From Pectobacterium polaris (lineage in GTDB: Bacteria; Pseudomonadota; Gammaproteobacteria; Enterobacterales; Enterobacteriaceae), in the NCBI RefSeq assembly GCF_002307355.1, contig NZ_CP017481.1, positions 2,542,001 through 2,606,000 on the forward strand: a DNA stretch of 64,000 bases, given 5' to 3'. How positions within the stretch are numbered: position 1 is the stretch's first letter; the number at the start of each line of letters is the position of its first letter. This document shows, piece by piece, positions 38,172 to 47,671 of this stretch. The notes beneath the pieces are model-generated. The model did not search any database and was not told where the DNA came from. It worked only from the letters and a program-made list of their open reading frames with translations. The translations under genes were made by a program, and so were the position numbers.

Positions 38172-38600
38172 TTACCCCAATGCGACAAGCAGCGCTCCCA
38201 CGGAAATCAGCGCCACGCCAGCTCCCGCTATCAGCGAAATTTTTTCTCCCAGCAGTATGACCGCCAGCACTACAGCGAAGACCACGCTGAGCTTATCGAT
38301 CGGCGCGACCTGTGCGACGTTACCGTTCTTCAACGCCACAAAGTAAAACAGCCACGACAGCGCCCCCGCGACGCCGCTGAGCACAATAAACAACAGCGCT
38401 TTCTTATTGGCGACAACCTCACCGACCAGCGCCAGTTTGCCTTGTGCGACCACCACTCCCACTAGAAAAAGTGCCATGATGACGGCACGAATCGCGGTCG
38501 CCGTATTGGCGTCCAAATTTTGCAGACCGATCTTGCCAAATATCGCGACCATCGCGGCACACACGGCAGACAGCAAGGCGTAAATTAACCAACTACTCAT
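38172..38600 (-). CDS. Small EamA/DMT-family membrane protein
   Basis: A 142-residue protein with about five hydrophobic segments corresponding to one EamA repeat (MSSWLIYALLSAVCAAMVAI, then LSGVAGALSWLFYFVALKNG and the typical APIDKLSVVFAVVLAVILLGEKIS). Full-size DMT transporters have two repeats, so this half-size protein must form dimers. The substrate is unknown. ATG 38600 has AGGA ten bases before it; the frame extends 18 codons up. It follows kdpE by 82 bases in the same direction and may be transcribed with the kdp genes, but a functional link is not shown. Confidence 0.88.
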   Translation of the reverse strand: MSSWLIYALLSAVCAAMVAIFGKIGLQNLDANTATAIRAVIMALFLVGVVVAQGKLALVGEVVANKKALLFIVLSGVAGALSWLFYFVALKNGNVAQVAPIDKLSVVFAVVLAVILLGEKISLIAGAGVALISVGALLVALG

Positions 38601-38682
38601 GACGGCGTATTCCTGAAGAAAAGACAGGCGTGTACCGCAGGAGATATTCTCCACGGACGTTGCCTGATACAGAAATGTGATT

Positions 38683-39363
38683 TTACGGCATAAAACGATA
38701 GCCGATAGCGGTTTCAGTCAAGAGATGGCGCGGTCTTGCCGGATCGCTTTCCAGCTTCTGGCGCAGGTGCCCCATATAAATGCGCAGATAGTGGCTGTGC
38801 TCGACGGCGTTCGGCCCCCAGACTTGCGTCAGGAGCTGACGTTGTGTCAGCACTTTGCCGGGGCTGGCGAGGAGTGTGGCTAACAAACGAAATTCGATGG
38901 GTGTCAGGTGCAGTTCCTGACCGTCGCGATTCACCTGCCGATTAAGTAAATCGACGGTAATATTACCAAAGCTCACCAGCGGCGTTTCCTGCTGTGTATT
39001 GCTGTGGCGACGCAACGCGACACGTAACCGTGCCAGCAGCTCGCCGATGCCGAACGGTTTCGTCAGGTAATCATCGGCACCCGCATCCAGTGCGTCTATT
39101 TTATCCTGCTCGTCGGTGCGGGCAGACAGCACAATCACGGGCAGGCTGCTCCACTGGCGTAAATCGCGGATGTAGTCGATACCGTTGCCGTCCGGCAGGC
39201 CCAAATCGAGAATAATCAGATCGGGTTTGCGCGTGGCTGCTTCCAGCAAGCCGCGCTGCATCGTTTCGGCGTCAAACACGCGACAGCCTTCGCCTTCCAG
39301 CGCCTGACGAACAAAACGACGGATCTCTTTTTCATCTTCAACGATTAAAATAGTGGCCTGCAA
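38683..39363 (-). CDS. kdpE: Response regulator KdpE
   Basis: KdpE activates kdpFABC under potassium limitation. The 226-residue protein has a receiver domain (phospho-acceptor Asp in LIILDLGLPDGNG, about residue 52; Lys in YLTKPFG) and an OmpR/PhoB-type winged helix (about 130-226, LTPIEFRLLATLL). It begins five bases after kdpD. Confidence 0.97.
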   Translation of the reverse strand: MQATILIVEDEKEIRRFVRQALEGEGCRVFDAETMQRGLLEAATRKPDLIILDLGLPDGNGIDYIRDLRQWSSLPVIVLSARTDEQDKIDALDAGADDYLTKPFGIGELLARLRVALRRHSNTQQETPLVSFGNITVDLLNRQVNRDGQELHLTPIEFRLLATLLASPGKVLTQRQLLTQVWGPNAVEHSHYLRIYMGHLRQKLESDPARPRHLLTETAIGYRFMP

Positions 39364-39368
39364 TGGAT

Positions 39369-42131
39369 TCAGTGCTCCTCAATATCTTCCGGTTCGAGAT
39401 CCGGCGGTGCCGATAACGGTAGCGTGAAGTGGAAAGCTGCACCGCCGCTTTCCGCATTCGTTGCCCAGATACGGCCGCCGTGAATTTCCACAATTGCTCG
39501 ACAGATCGCCAGCCCCAGCCCCACGCCGGGAATCGATGACTCTTTGTGACCACGGGAAAATTTATCAAAAATCATGCTTTCCTGGCCGTGCTCAATCCCC
39601 GGACCATTGTCCTGCACGATGATTTCCAAAACGTTTTCCTGCGTAGCAGGCAGCGAGGTTGTGTTCTCTGCAATAAGGCTTGTGGGAATCACGCTCGCCG
39701 AAATCGCGATGGTGGCCTGCTCTCCGGCGTACTTCAGCGCATTCTCCAGCAGGTTAATGAACACGCGTTCCATCAGCCCCGCATCACAATAAACCAGAAC
39801 CATCTCATCAGGTAGATTAACCTGAATGGTGTTTTTCGCCAGTGCGCTTTCCAACTGTTGCAGAGCACTGCCGATGAGTTCCTCCGGCGTTTGCCACTCT
39901 TTGCGCAGGTTAAAACCGTCCGACTGAATGCGCGCCATATCGAGCAGATTATTCACCAGCCGCGTGGTGTTTAAAATGTGCTGGCGAATCTGGTTGGCCT
40001 GCTGGGCATAAGGCGACCCTTCGCTTGCCAGATTCAACGTCAGAATTTCTGCCTGACCAAAAAGGACGGTCAGCGGTGTGCGGAGATCGTGTGAAAGCGC
40101 GGCAAGCAGCGAGTTACGCAACTGTTCGCGCTCGGCATCCAGCCGGGCATTTTCCGTACTTTGCATCAGATGCAGACGCTCCAGCGCGTTGGCGATCAGC
40201 ACGGTAAAGGTTTCCAGCAGGCGCTGCTGTTCGGGGATCATCAACTGGCGGGCGTTATTGGGTTCGATCGCCAACACACCGAAGATTTGCTGCGTGGTGG
40301 CGAGCGGCAGGATCTGATACGACACGCCGGGCAGGGTGGACGTTCCCGCTCCGGCCGGCGCGCGATGATCGAAGCTCCAGCGGGCGATAGCCCGATCGAC
40401 AATCAGCTGCTGGCTGTCTCGCGCAGGCTGCGCAAGTTCAGGCGACGTATGATGCAGGCTATCGGCGAGCAGAACCGCGATTCTGGCCTGAAACGTCGTG
40501 CTGAGAAAATGTTGGCTAGCTTCGACAATATCGGCGCTGGACAGGCTGCGGTTCAGCGCCTTGGACATCTCATACAGATGGCGGACGCGCTGCTCGCGAT
40601 AGCGGGCGACTCTGGCCTGATAGCGCACGCCTGCGGTCAGATTACCGACTAGTAGGCCGACGCCGAGCATCACGGCAAAGGTGACCAGATATTGTGCATC
40701 CGACACGGCAAACGTGCCGCGCGGTAAAATAAAGAAGAGATCGAAACTGGCGACGTTGATGACGGCGGCGAATACCGACGGCCAGCGGCCAAAGAAGAGC
40801 GCGACGATCACCACGGCCAGCAGATAAATCATCACCAGATTGACTGGCTCCAGCATGGCAAACGGCGACCACGACGCGAGCAGGGTGATAAAGGCACATA
40901 GCAGCGTGGCGAGCCCGCAGCCAAACAGCTGCATACGCCATTTCTCTACCAGCCCGCGCGCATCAGGCGTTTTAATCGGTGCGGCTGGCGCATCATCCTG
41001 CACGGCCACGACGACCAGATCGAGATCCGGCCCCAGCCTGCCGAGCCGTTCGGCAAAGCGGGTACGCCACCACCAGCCGAAACGTTGCTCTACGTGGCGA
41101 CCAATAACGATCTTACCGAGGTTGTGCTCACGCGCATAGCGCAGGACGGCAAGCTCTTCGTCGGGTTCAGATAGCGTAACCGTTTCTGCCCCTAAATCCT
41201 GTGCCAGCTTGAGCGCCCGTAAGATGGCGCGCCGCTGCGGTTCGGGCAAGCGGTGCAGACGTGGCGTTTCAACGTAAACGGCGTGCCAGGCGCTGCCCAA
41301 CCGTGCCGCCAGTCGTGCCGCCGTTCGCACCAATTTTTCATTGCCCGTGCCGTGGCCGATGCATAACAGAATGGCATCGCGCGTATGCCAGACCTGCTCG
41401 CGTCCTTTTCCGGCACGCATGGCGCGCATTTGATCGTCAACCCGATCCGCCATGCGCCGCAGCGCCAGTTCACGCAGAGCGATCAAATTGCCTTTACGGA
41501 AAAAGTTCTCGACGGCGCGCTCGGCCTGAAGCGGCAAATAGACTTTGCCCTCATTCAGGCGCTGGCGCAGATCGTCCGGTGGCAAGTCCACCAGAATGAC
41601 TTCGCTGGCCTGATCGAATATCGGATCGGGTACGGTTTCCCGTACCCGAATCCCCGTGACGCCGCCGACCACGTCATTCAGGCTTTCCAGATGCTGAACG
41701 TTCACTGTCGTAAAAACGTCGATACCGGCATCGAGCAGTTCCTGCACGTCCTGCCAGCGTTTTGGGTGGCGAGAGCCGTTTACGTTACTGTGCGCCAGTT
41801 CGTCGATCAGAATCAGCGCCGGACAGCGCGCCAGCGCCGCATCCAGATCGAATTCGACAGTATGGCGGCCGTGGTGGCGAAAATGTTTGGGCGGCAGCAG
41901 CGGCAACCCCTCCAGCAGCGCAGCGGTCTCGCTACGGCCGTGAGTTTCGACCACGCCGACAAGAATATCCAGCCCCTGTGCCCGCAGCCGCTGAGCTTCC
42001 TGTAACATGGCATAGGTTTTCCCGACACCGGCGCAGGCACCAAAAAAGATTTTCAGCTTGCCGCGCGGTGGCGCACCGACCTGAGCCAGCAGGCTATCGG
42101 GATCCGGGCGACGATCTTCACCGTCAATCAT
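39369..42131 (-). CDS. kdpD: Sensor histidine kinase KdpD
   Basis: KdpD senses potassium limitation and phosphorylates KdpE. The 920-residue protein (894 in E. coli) has the N-terminal KdpD domain with Walker A GACAGVGKTYAM (31-42), a universal-stress-like domain, four close membrane segments (about 405-505), a GAF-like region, the dimerisation domain with the phospho-His in ALSHDLRTPL (about residue 690) and the HATPase domain with the G box GVGLGLAICRAI. It is separated from kdpC by 226 bases with two hairpins and an ERIC element; in E. coli the two genes are adjacent. Confidence 0.97.
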   Translation of the reverse strand: MIDGEDRRPDPDSLLAQVGAPPRGKLKIFFGACAGVGKTYAMLQEAQRLRAQGLDILVGVVETHGRSETAALLEGLPLLPPKHFRHHGRHTVEFDLDAALARCPALILIDELAHSNVNGSRHPKRWQDVQELLDAGIDVFTTVNVQHLESLNDVVGGVTGIRVRETVPDPIFDQASEVILVDLPPDDLRQRLNEGKVYLPLQAERAVENFFRKGNLIALRELALRRMADRVDDQMRAMRAGKGREQVWHTRDAILLCIGHGTGNEKLVRTAARLAARLGSAWHAVYVETPRLHRLPEPQRRAILRALKLAQDLGAETVTLSEPDEELAVLRYAREHNLGKIVIGRHVEQRFGWWWRTRFAERLGRLGPDLDLVVVAVQDDAPAAPIKTPDARGLVEKWRMQLFGCGLATLLCAFITLLASWSPFAMLEPVNLVMIYLLAVVIVALFFGRWPSVFAAVINVASFDLFFILPRGTFAVSDAQYLVTFAVMLGVGLLVGNLTAGVRYQARVARYREQRVRHLYEMSKALNRSLSSADIVEASQHFLSTTFQARIAVLLADSLHHTSPELAQPARDSQQLIVDRAIARWSFDHRAPAGAGTSTLPGVSYQILPLATTQQIFGVLAIEPNNARQLMIPEQQRLLETFTVLIANALERLHLMQSTENARLDAEREQLRNSLLAALSHDLRTPLTVLFGQAEILTLNLASEGSPYAQQANQIRQHILNTTRLVNNLLDMARIQSDGFNLRKEWQTPEELIGSALQQLESALAKNTIQVNLPDEMVLVYCDAGLMERVFINLLENALKYAGEQATIAISASVIPTSLIAENTTSLPATQENVLEIIVQDNGPGIEHGQESMIFDKFSRGHKESSIPGVGLGLAICRAIVEIHGGRIWATNAESGGAAFHFTLPLSAPPDLEPEDIEEH

Positions 42132-42150
42132 GTTCTATCCCTTATTGGCG

Positions 42151-42204
42151 CGGCCTGAACCGTGGTCAGGCCGCAGCAAAGACGGCGGGGAGTCTGGCTC
42201 CCCG
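42151..42204. other. Two hairpins in the kdpC-kdpD spacer
   Basis: CGGCCTGA / TCAGGCCG (42151-42173) and CGGGGAG / CTCCCCG (42186-42204) lie side by side just upstream of kdpD. Neither has a T run on the leftward strand, so termination would have to be Rho-dependent or incomplete. They could slow RNA decay from the kdpFABC side. Confidence 0.6.
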
Positions 42205-42205
42205 T

Positions 42206-42331
42206 TATACCCTAAATAATTCGAGCTGCATGCAGGCGGCAACCGCGCGAATCCCCAGGAGCTTACACAAGTAAGTGACTGGGGTGAGTAAGGGCAGCCA
42301 ACGCACAAGCAGCTTGAAGTATGACGGGTAT
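42206..42331 (+). repeat. ERIC element between kdpC and kdpD
   Basis: A 126-base element containing the ERIC core blocks CGAATCCCCAGGAGCTTACA and AAGTAAGTGACTGGGGTGAG on the plus strand, flanked by inverted ends TATACCCTAAATAATTCGAG and CTTGAAGTATGACGGGTATG. It is opposite in orientation to the copy at 14180-14306. It lies inside the kdp operon and ends 27 bases beyond the kdpC stop codon. Confidence 0.92.
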
Positions 42332-42357
42332 GATGATTAATAGTAACGCACTGTCGA

Positions 42358-42933
42358 TTAAGGCAGGCCTTTTTCCTTATCCAGCGCCAGATTCAGCAGC
42401 AGGACATTGACCGCTGGCTGCCCAATGAACGCGGGTTTACTCGTCTCAGTAAAGCGATCGATCAGTTGCTGCACCTGCTGGAGCGACATTCCTCTGGCCT
42501 GCGCGATGTAGAGCGCCTGATAGCGCGCGGTTTCTGGGGAAATCTGCGGATCCAGCCCGCTGCCGGATGCCGTCAACAGTTCAGCAGGTACTGGCTGCTG
42601 ATTGCCAACTAGCTGATGCCAGCGAGCGGCGCGTTCACCGATCTGTTTGTCCAGCACCGGATTGCTGGCGGCCAGATTGCTACCGCCGGACGCCAGCGCG
42701 TTATAAGGCGCATCTGACGTGGCGGACGGGCGCCCTTGAAAATAGCCCGCTCGATTGAACGCCTGCCCGATCAGGGATGACCCCACGGCGGTATTCTCAC
42801 GGTAAATAAGCGATCCGTTTGCCTGTGTCGGGAACAGCCACTGTGCCAGCACTGTTGTCAGCAGCGGGTAGGCCAGACCGGTCAACAGCAGTAATAACAA
42901 GAATAAAAACAATGAAGAACGTAAATAGCGCAT
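42358..42933 (-). CDS. kdpC: Potassium-transporting ATPase KdpC subunit
   Basis: KdpC is the small subunit that helps nucleotide binding and complex stability in KdpFABC. The 191-residue protein has one N-terminal membrane anchor (about 8-30) and the family segments NRAGYFQGRPSATSDAPYN and QISPETARYQ. It lies 19 bases after kdpB. Confidence 0.97.
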   Translation of the reverse strand: MRYLRSSLFLFLLLLLLTGLAYPLLTTVLAQWLFPTQANGSLIYRENTAVGSSLIGQAFNRAGYFQGRPSATSDAPYNALASGGSNLAASNPVLDKQIGERAARWHQLVGNQQPVPAELLTASGSGLDPQISPETARYQALYIAQARGMSLQQVQQLIDRFTETSKPAFIGQPAVNVLLLNLALDKEKGLP

Positions 42934-42952
42934 AGCGTATACCCGTCAGTCC

Positions 42953-45097
42953 TTAAGCCAGATTCAGCCCAGTCAGCAACATATCAATCAGCTTGATACC
43001 GAGGAACGGCACCAGCAGCCCGCCAAGACCATAAATCCACAGATTGCGGCTTAACTGCGCCGCCGCGCTCATGGGTTGATAGCGAATCCCTTTGAGCGCC
43101 AGCGGGATCAGAAACACGATAATCAGCGCATTGAAGATCACCGCCGACAGCATGGCCGAGGTGGGGGAATGCAACTGCATTACATTGAGCGCATTGAGCT
43201 GCGGATAGGTAGCGGCAAAAGCGGCCGGGATAATGGCGAAATACTTCGCCACGTCGTTGGCGATACTGAACGTTGTCAGCGAGCCGCGCGTCATCAGCAT
43301 CTGCTTACCGATGTGTACGACTTCGATCAGCTTGGTTGGATTGGAGTCTAAATCAACCATGTTGCCCGCTTCCTTTGCTGCTTGCGTGCCGGAGTTCATG
43401 GCAACCGCCACATCGGCCTGCGCCAGCGCGGGCGCATCGTTAGTGCCGTCACCGGTCATAGCCACCAGCCGCCCTTCGGCCTGATACTGGCGGATCAGCG
43501 CTAGCTTGGTTTCTGGCGTCGCTTCCGCCAGAAAATCATCGACGCCAGCTTCTGCGGCAATCGCTGCTGCCGTGAGCGGGTTGTCGCCGGTGATCATCAC
43601 GGTTTTGATCCCCATACTGCGCAGCTCGGCAAAGCGTTCTTTGATGCCGCTTTTCACGATATCTTTCAGCTCCACCACGCCAAGCACGCGCTTACCTTCC
43701 GCAACAACCAGCGGCGTCCCCCCGCTGCGTGCGACGTTGGAGACCGCTTCTTCGACCTGATGCGGGAAGTCGCCGTTGTTCGCTTCAATGTAGCGGCGCA
43801 GAGCATCGACGGCACCTTTACGAATGGTGCGCTGACCAAAATTGACGCCGCTCATGCGTGTCTGAGCCGTAAAAGGAACAAAGGTGGCGTCCAGCGAGCT
43901 GAGATCCTGATCTGCCAGATTAAAGCGCTGCTTCGCCAGCACCACGATACTGCGGCCTTCGGGCGTTTCATCCGCCAGAGACGCGAGACGCGCGGCGTCA
44001 GCCAGTGCCTGTTCGGTCACACCCGGCGCGGGCAGGAAAGCGGAAGCCTGGCGGTTGCCCAGCGTAATGGTGCCGGTTTTATCCAGCAGCAGAACGTCAA
44101 TATCGCCCGCCGCTTCGACGGCGCGTCCGCTGGTGGCAATCACGTTAGCCCCCAGCATCCGGCTCATCCCAGCCACGCCGATAGCCGACAGCAGGCCACC
44201 GATGGTGGTCGGGATCAGACAGACCAGCAGAGCGACAAGTACGGTCACGCCGACGACATCGCCGCTGTTATTCGCCTGTACGCCGAACCAGGAGAACGGG
44301 TAGAGCGTCGCCGTCACCAGCAGGAAGATAAGTGTCAGCTCAATCAGCAGAATGGTCAGCGCGATTTCGTTCGGCGTTTTCCGACGCTGTGCCCCTTCGA
44401 CCATGGCAATCATTCGGTCGAGGAAGGTTTCGCCCGGATTGACGCTGCACTGAATCACCAGCCAGTCGGACAACACGTGCGTGCCGCCAGTGACGGAGGC
44501 GAAATCGCCGCCGGACTCGCGAATCACTGGTGCGGATTCCCCGGTGATGGCGCTTTCATCGACGGACGCGCCGCCTTCCAGCACCTCACCGTCGCACGGA
44601 ATGGTCTCACCCGCGCTCACCAGCACGATATCGCCCTTGCGCAGGCTGTCGGCTGGCACTGATTCCGAGCTGGTATCGTGATGTGGCGCGGCGAGCTTGT
44701 TAGCCCAACTGGTTTTTTTGACGCCTTTCAGCGCGTTCGCTTGCGCTTTACTGCGACCTTCTGCCAGCGCTTCGGCCATGTTGGCGAACAGCACGGTAAA
44801 CCACAGCCAGAGTGATACCAGTCCGGTAAACATGGCGTTCCCTTCTGTCTTACCCGCCAGAATAGCCAGCCAGACGAGGGTCGTCAGCATACTGCCGAGA
44901 TACACCACAAACATGACTGGGTTGCGCCACTGTATGCGCGGGTCGAGTTTCTTCAGCGCATCTTTCAGCGCTGAGCGGATTAACGTTCTATCAAACAGCG
45001 CTTGCTGTTTACGTTTGCCAACGTGGCGGGAAGCCTCGCTCTGCTGGGCAGAGGTCGGTTCCTGTGTTGCCTGATGATTCATCGTGTGACGAGTCAT
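42953..45097 (-). CDS. kdpB: Potassium-transporting P-type ATPase KdpB
   Basis: KdpB hydrolyses ATP for K+ uptake. The 714-residue protein has the P-type motifs TGES (185-188), the phosphorylation site DKTGT with Asp339, and [10 protein letters not shown], with about seven membrane segments. The N-terminus is some 25 residues longer than in E. coli. GGAG precedes ATG 45097 by seven bases, and the gene follows kdpA by 15 bases. Confidence 0.98.
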   Translation of the reverse strand: MTRHTMNHQATQEPTSAQQSEASRHVGKRKQQALFDRTLIRSALKDALKKLDPRIQWRNPVMFVVYLGSMLTTLVWLAILAGKTEGNAMFTGLVSLWLWFTVLFANMAEALAEGRSKAQANALKGVKKTSWANKLAAPHHDTSSESVPADSLRKGDIVLVSAGETIPCDGEVLEGGASVDESAITGESAPVIRESGGDFASVTGGTHVLSDWLVIQCSVNPGETFLDRMIAMVEGAQRRKTPNEIALTILLIELTLIFLLVTATLYPFSWFGVQANNSGDVVGVTVLVALLVCLIPTTIGGLLSAIGVAGMSRMLGANVIATSGRAVEAAGDIDVLLLDKTGTITLGNRQASAFLPAPGVTEQALADAARLASLADETPEGRSIVVLAKQRFNLADQDLSSLDATFVPFTAQTRMSGVNFGQRTIRKGAVDALRRYIEANNGDFPHQVEEAVSNVARSGGTPLVVAEGKRVLGVVELKDIVKSGIKERFAELRSMGIKTVMITGDNPLTAAAIAAEAGVDDFLAEATPETKLALIRQYQAEGRLVAMTGDGTNDAPALAQADVAVAMNSGTQAAKEAGNMVDLDSNPTKLIEVVHIGKQMLMTRGSLTTFSIANDVAKYFAIIPAAFAATYPQLNALNVMQLHSPTSAMLSAVIFNALIIVFLIPLALKGIRYQPMSAAAQLSRNLWIYGLGGLLVPFLGIKLIDMLLTGLNLA

Positions 45098-45112
45098 AAA
45101 AAGTCTCCAGCC

Positions 45113-46801
45113 TTAGTGAGTCAGGCCGAACTGTAAATGTTCAGCAACTGGCCCTAACGCCAGTGCAGGGATAAACGTCAGTGCGCCAATCAGCAGAACG
45201 ATGGCGATGAGCATGCCGATAAACAGCGGACTGCGAGTGGACAGTGAGCCTTTGCTTTCCGGCTGGCGCTTTTTCACGACCAGCGAACCGGCGATAGCCA
45301 GCACGGGGATCATGACGGCAAAGCGGCCCAGCAGCATGGCGACAGCGAGCAGAACGTTATAGAACGGCGTGTTGACGCTCAGGCCGGCAAATGCGCTGCC
45401 GTTGTTGTTCGCGGCGGAGGACACGGCATAGAGCACTTCGCTAAAGCCATGTGCGCCAGGGTTCAGAATGCCGCTGCGTCCGGCTTCTGTGCTTAGCGCC
45501 AGCGCGGTGCCGAGCAGCACCAGTGCGGGCGGAATCAGAATCGCCAGCGCCGTCATCTTCATCTCATAGACTTCGATCTTTTTGCCCAGATATTCCGGCG
45601 AGCGGCCAATCATCAGGCCAGCAATAAAGACGGTCAGAAGGACGAAAAGCAGCATGCCGTACAGGCCAGAACCGACACCGCCGAACACCACTTCACCAAT
45701 CTGCATCAACCACATGGGAACCATGCCGCCGAGGGCGGTGAAGGAGTCGTGCATCGCATTCACCGCGCCCGTCGAGGTGGCCGTGGTGACAACCGCATAC
45801 AGGCTGGACGTCAGAACGCCAAAACGCGTCTCTTTACCTTCCAGGTTTGCGGCGCTGTCCGCGCCTAATGCCAGCAGATGCGGGTTACCGTTGACCTCCA
45901 TTTTCATCACCACGGCAGCGGCGACGATAAAGATCAGCGCCATCGCCCACAGCAGCGCATGGCCCTGACGCTTGTCGCTCACGGCTTTACCAAAGGCGAA
46001 GCACAGCGCGGTAGGGATCAACAGGATCGCCAGCATTTGCACGATGTTGCTCAGTGCGGTCGGGTTTTCAAACGGGTGCGCCGAGTTGGCACCAAAGAAG
46101 CCGCCACCGTTTGTGCCCAGCAGTTTAATCGCTTCCTGTGAGGCAACCGGCCCCATCGGCAGCGTTTGGGCTGCGCCGTCCAGCGTGGTCAGATGTTGGT
46201 AAGGCAGCAGGTTCTGCAACACGCCCTGACTGACAAAAAACAGCGCCAGCAGCAGAGACAGCGGCAGCAGCACATACAGCGTGATGCGAAACAGATCGAG
46301 CCACGCGTTGCCCAGCGTGTCGACACAGCGGCGGGAGAAGGCGCGGATTAACGCGAAAGCCACCGCAATGCCGCTGGCGGCGGACAGGAAGTTTTGTACC
46401 GTTAGGCCAACCATCTGGCTCAGGTAGCTCAGCGTGTTTTCACCGCTGTAAGCCTGCCAGTTGGTGTTGGTGACAAAACTGATTGCCGTGTTCAACGCCA
46501 AATGCCACGACAACCCCGGCATATTTTCTGGGTTAAGCGGCAGACCCCCCTGCGCCATTAACAGGACAAACAAGACGACAATGCCGATCAGGTTAAGCGT
46601 CAGAATAGCCGCCGCATACTGCTGCCAGCGCATCTCCGTCGTATCGAAAGCGAAAAGGCGCGCCGTTCCCGCTTCAAACTTTTGCAGGAACACACCCGTT
46701 TCGCCCTCAATCAGACGGGCCAGTCCGCTGCCCAGCGGCTGAGCGGCGATCAGTACGGTAAGCAGCAGACCAAAGATCAGTAAAAAAGCGTCAGCGGCCA
46801 T
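45113..46801 (-). CDS. kdpA: Potassium-transporting ATPase KdpA subunit
   Basis: KdpA is the K+ channel-like subunit. The 562-residue protein (557 in E. coli) has ten or more membrane segments and the selectivity-filter loops of the superfamily of K+ transporters, including [26 protein letters not shown] and [14 protein letters not shown]. Its start overlaps the kdpF stop by one base (TGATG). Confidence 0.98.
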   Translation of the reverse strand: MAADAFLLIFGLLLTVLIAAQPLGSGLARLIEGETGVFLQKFEAGTARLFAFDTTEMRWQQYAAAILTLNLIGIVVLFVLLMAQGGLPLNPENMPGLSWHLALNTAISFVTNTNWQAYSGENTLSYLSQMVGLTVQNFLSAASGIAVAFALIRAFSRRCVDTLGNAWLDLFRITLYVLLPLSLLLALFFVSQGVLQNLLPYQHLTTLDGAAQTLPMGPVASQEAIKLLGTNGGGFFGANSAHPFENPTALSNIVQMLAILLIPTALCFAFGKAVSDKRQGHALLWAMALIFIVAAAVVMKMEVNGNPHLLALGADSAANLEGKETRFGVLTSSLYAVVTTATSTGAVNAMHDSFTALGGMVPMWLMQIGEVVFGGVGSGLYGMLLFVLLTVFIAGLMIGRSPEYLGKKIEVYEMKMTALAILIPPALVLLGTALALSTEAGRSGILNPGAHGFSEVLYAVSSAANNNGSAFAGLSVNTPFYNVLLAVAMLLGRFAVMIPVLAIAGSLVVKKRQPESKGSLSTRSPLFIGMLIAIVLLIGALTFIPALALGPVAEHLQFGLTH

Positions 46802-46890
46802 CAGAATTCCTCCGCCTTCAACAAGGCATAAACCAGATAGGCCAGTAACAGCAGCACGAGTAGGCCGCCTAAGACGATGCTAAGCGTCAC
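46801..46890 (-). CDS. kdpF: KdpF, stabilising peptide of the KdpFABC ATPase
   Basis: A 29-residue hydrophobic peptide ([20 protein letters not shown] and nine more, ending KAEEF) with the same length as E. coli KdpF. The start is GTG 46890, with GGAGG six bases before it, and the stop overlaps the kdpA start by one base. It is too short for ordinary gene finders. It forms one membrane helix that sits between KdpA and KdpB. Confidence 0.92.
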   Translation of the reverse strand: MTLSIVLGGLLVLLLLAYLVYALLKAEEF

Positions 46891-47311
46891 AACACACCTC
46901 CAGAACAAAATAGACAGCGTCAGAGTAGGAAAACGCAGGAAAAGAAGGTGCAAATTTCCCGTATGCGGGCGTAAAAAAAGTATAAAAATGGGATGAAAAG
47001 TCGGCGGTGGAGGCTATAAGGGCGTTATGGCGTCAGTAAAGCTGTAGGTGGCGAGAAGCGGGTACTGAGGAAAGGGAATAAAGTGATCCAATCTAAAACC
47101 ATAAATTAACTAATGGTGGGTTTATTTTTAACGTCGCTGTAACTTAATAACGTGATGATGAAAAAATTGGCGATTATTTCATCTTTTACTGGTCAGATGA
47201 GTAGTAAACTTTCAGAAAAGGCGGTAAAATTTTAACCAATATCACAGTTCTTATTTTATCGTTATGAAAAGCGCCGCTGAACAAGGGCGCTTATCCCAGA
47301 GGAGGATCGTT
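46891..47311. other. Divergent region between kdpF and ybfA
   Basis: About 420 bases, AT-rich in 47090-47260. It holds the KdpE site at 46971-46990 for the leftward kdp promoter and, on the other side, the ybfA promoter, which I cannot place exactly. Just before ybfA is GAGGAGGATCG (about 47299). Nothing else is recognised. Confidence 0.55.
46971..46990 (-). promoter_or_regulatory. KdpE binding site upstream of kdpF
   Basis: On the leftward strand CATTTTTATACTTTTTTTAC matches, base for base as I recall it, the T-rich KdpE site of the E. coli kdp promoter. It lies about 80 bases before the kdpF start. Confidence 0.8.
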
Positions 47312-47518
47312 ATGTCGCTTTATACTACTTATCCCTTGCACCGTATTCTCCTGCGTCGCGCTGCCGTGGTTGCCATCGGCGTGCTGGCGTTACCGGTGAT
47401 GCTGTTCCGTCGCGATCGGGCACGTTTTTACAGCTATTTACACCGCGTCTGGCTGAAAACCAGCGATAAGCCGGTATGGATGGCGCAGTCCGAAGCCGCC
47501 GCCTGCGATTTTTATTAA
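47312..47518 (+). CDS. ybfA: YbfA family protein (DUF2517)
   Basis: A 68-residue protein of the same length as E. coli YbfA, with the conserved [20 protein letters not shown] segment. One hydrophobic stretch (about 18-34) may be a membrane helix. Its function is unknown. ATG 47312 follows GAGGAGG; the frame is open 16 codons further up. It is divergent from kdpF, as in E. coli. Confidence 0.93.
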   Translation: MSLYTTYPLHRILLRRAAVVAIGVLALPVMLFRRDRARFYSYLHRVWLKTSDKPVWMAQSEAAACDFY

Positions 47519-47671
47519 GAATACCGCGCCAGGTTACCGTTGACCGCTCTGCGCGCGTAGTCGTGAATGTAGTCGTGAACAGTGACGCCAGTACGTTGTG
47601 CATACTGACGCCATGAGTTTGAAACATTCAACGGCACTGATTAAGCGTCATTTCCACTACGGATCTGGCGC

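Noticed and set aside
41385..42005. Rightward open frame of 206 codons inside kdpD
   Set aside because: Pure shadow of the high-GC kdpD coding strand; no ribosome site, no recognisable domain.
42942..42953. Third ERIC-end-like TATACCCGTCA between kdpB and kdpC
   Set aside because: Only 11 bases and no core; may be chance.
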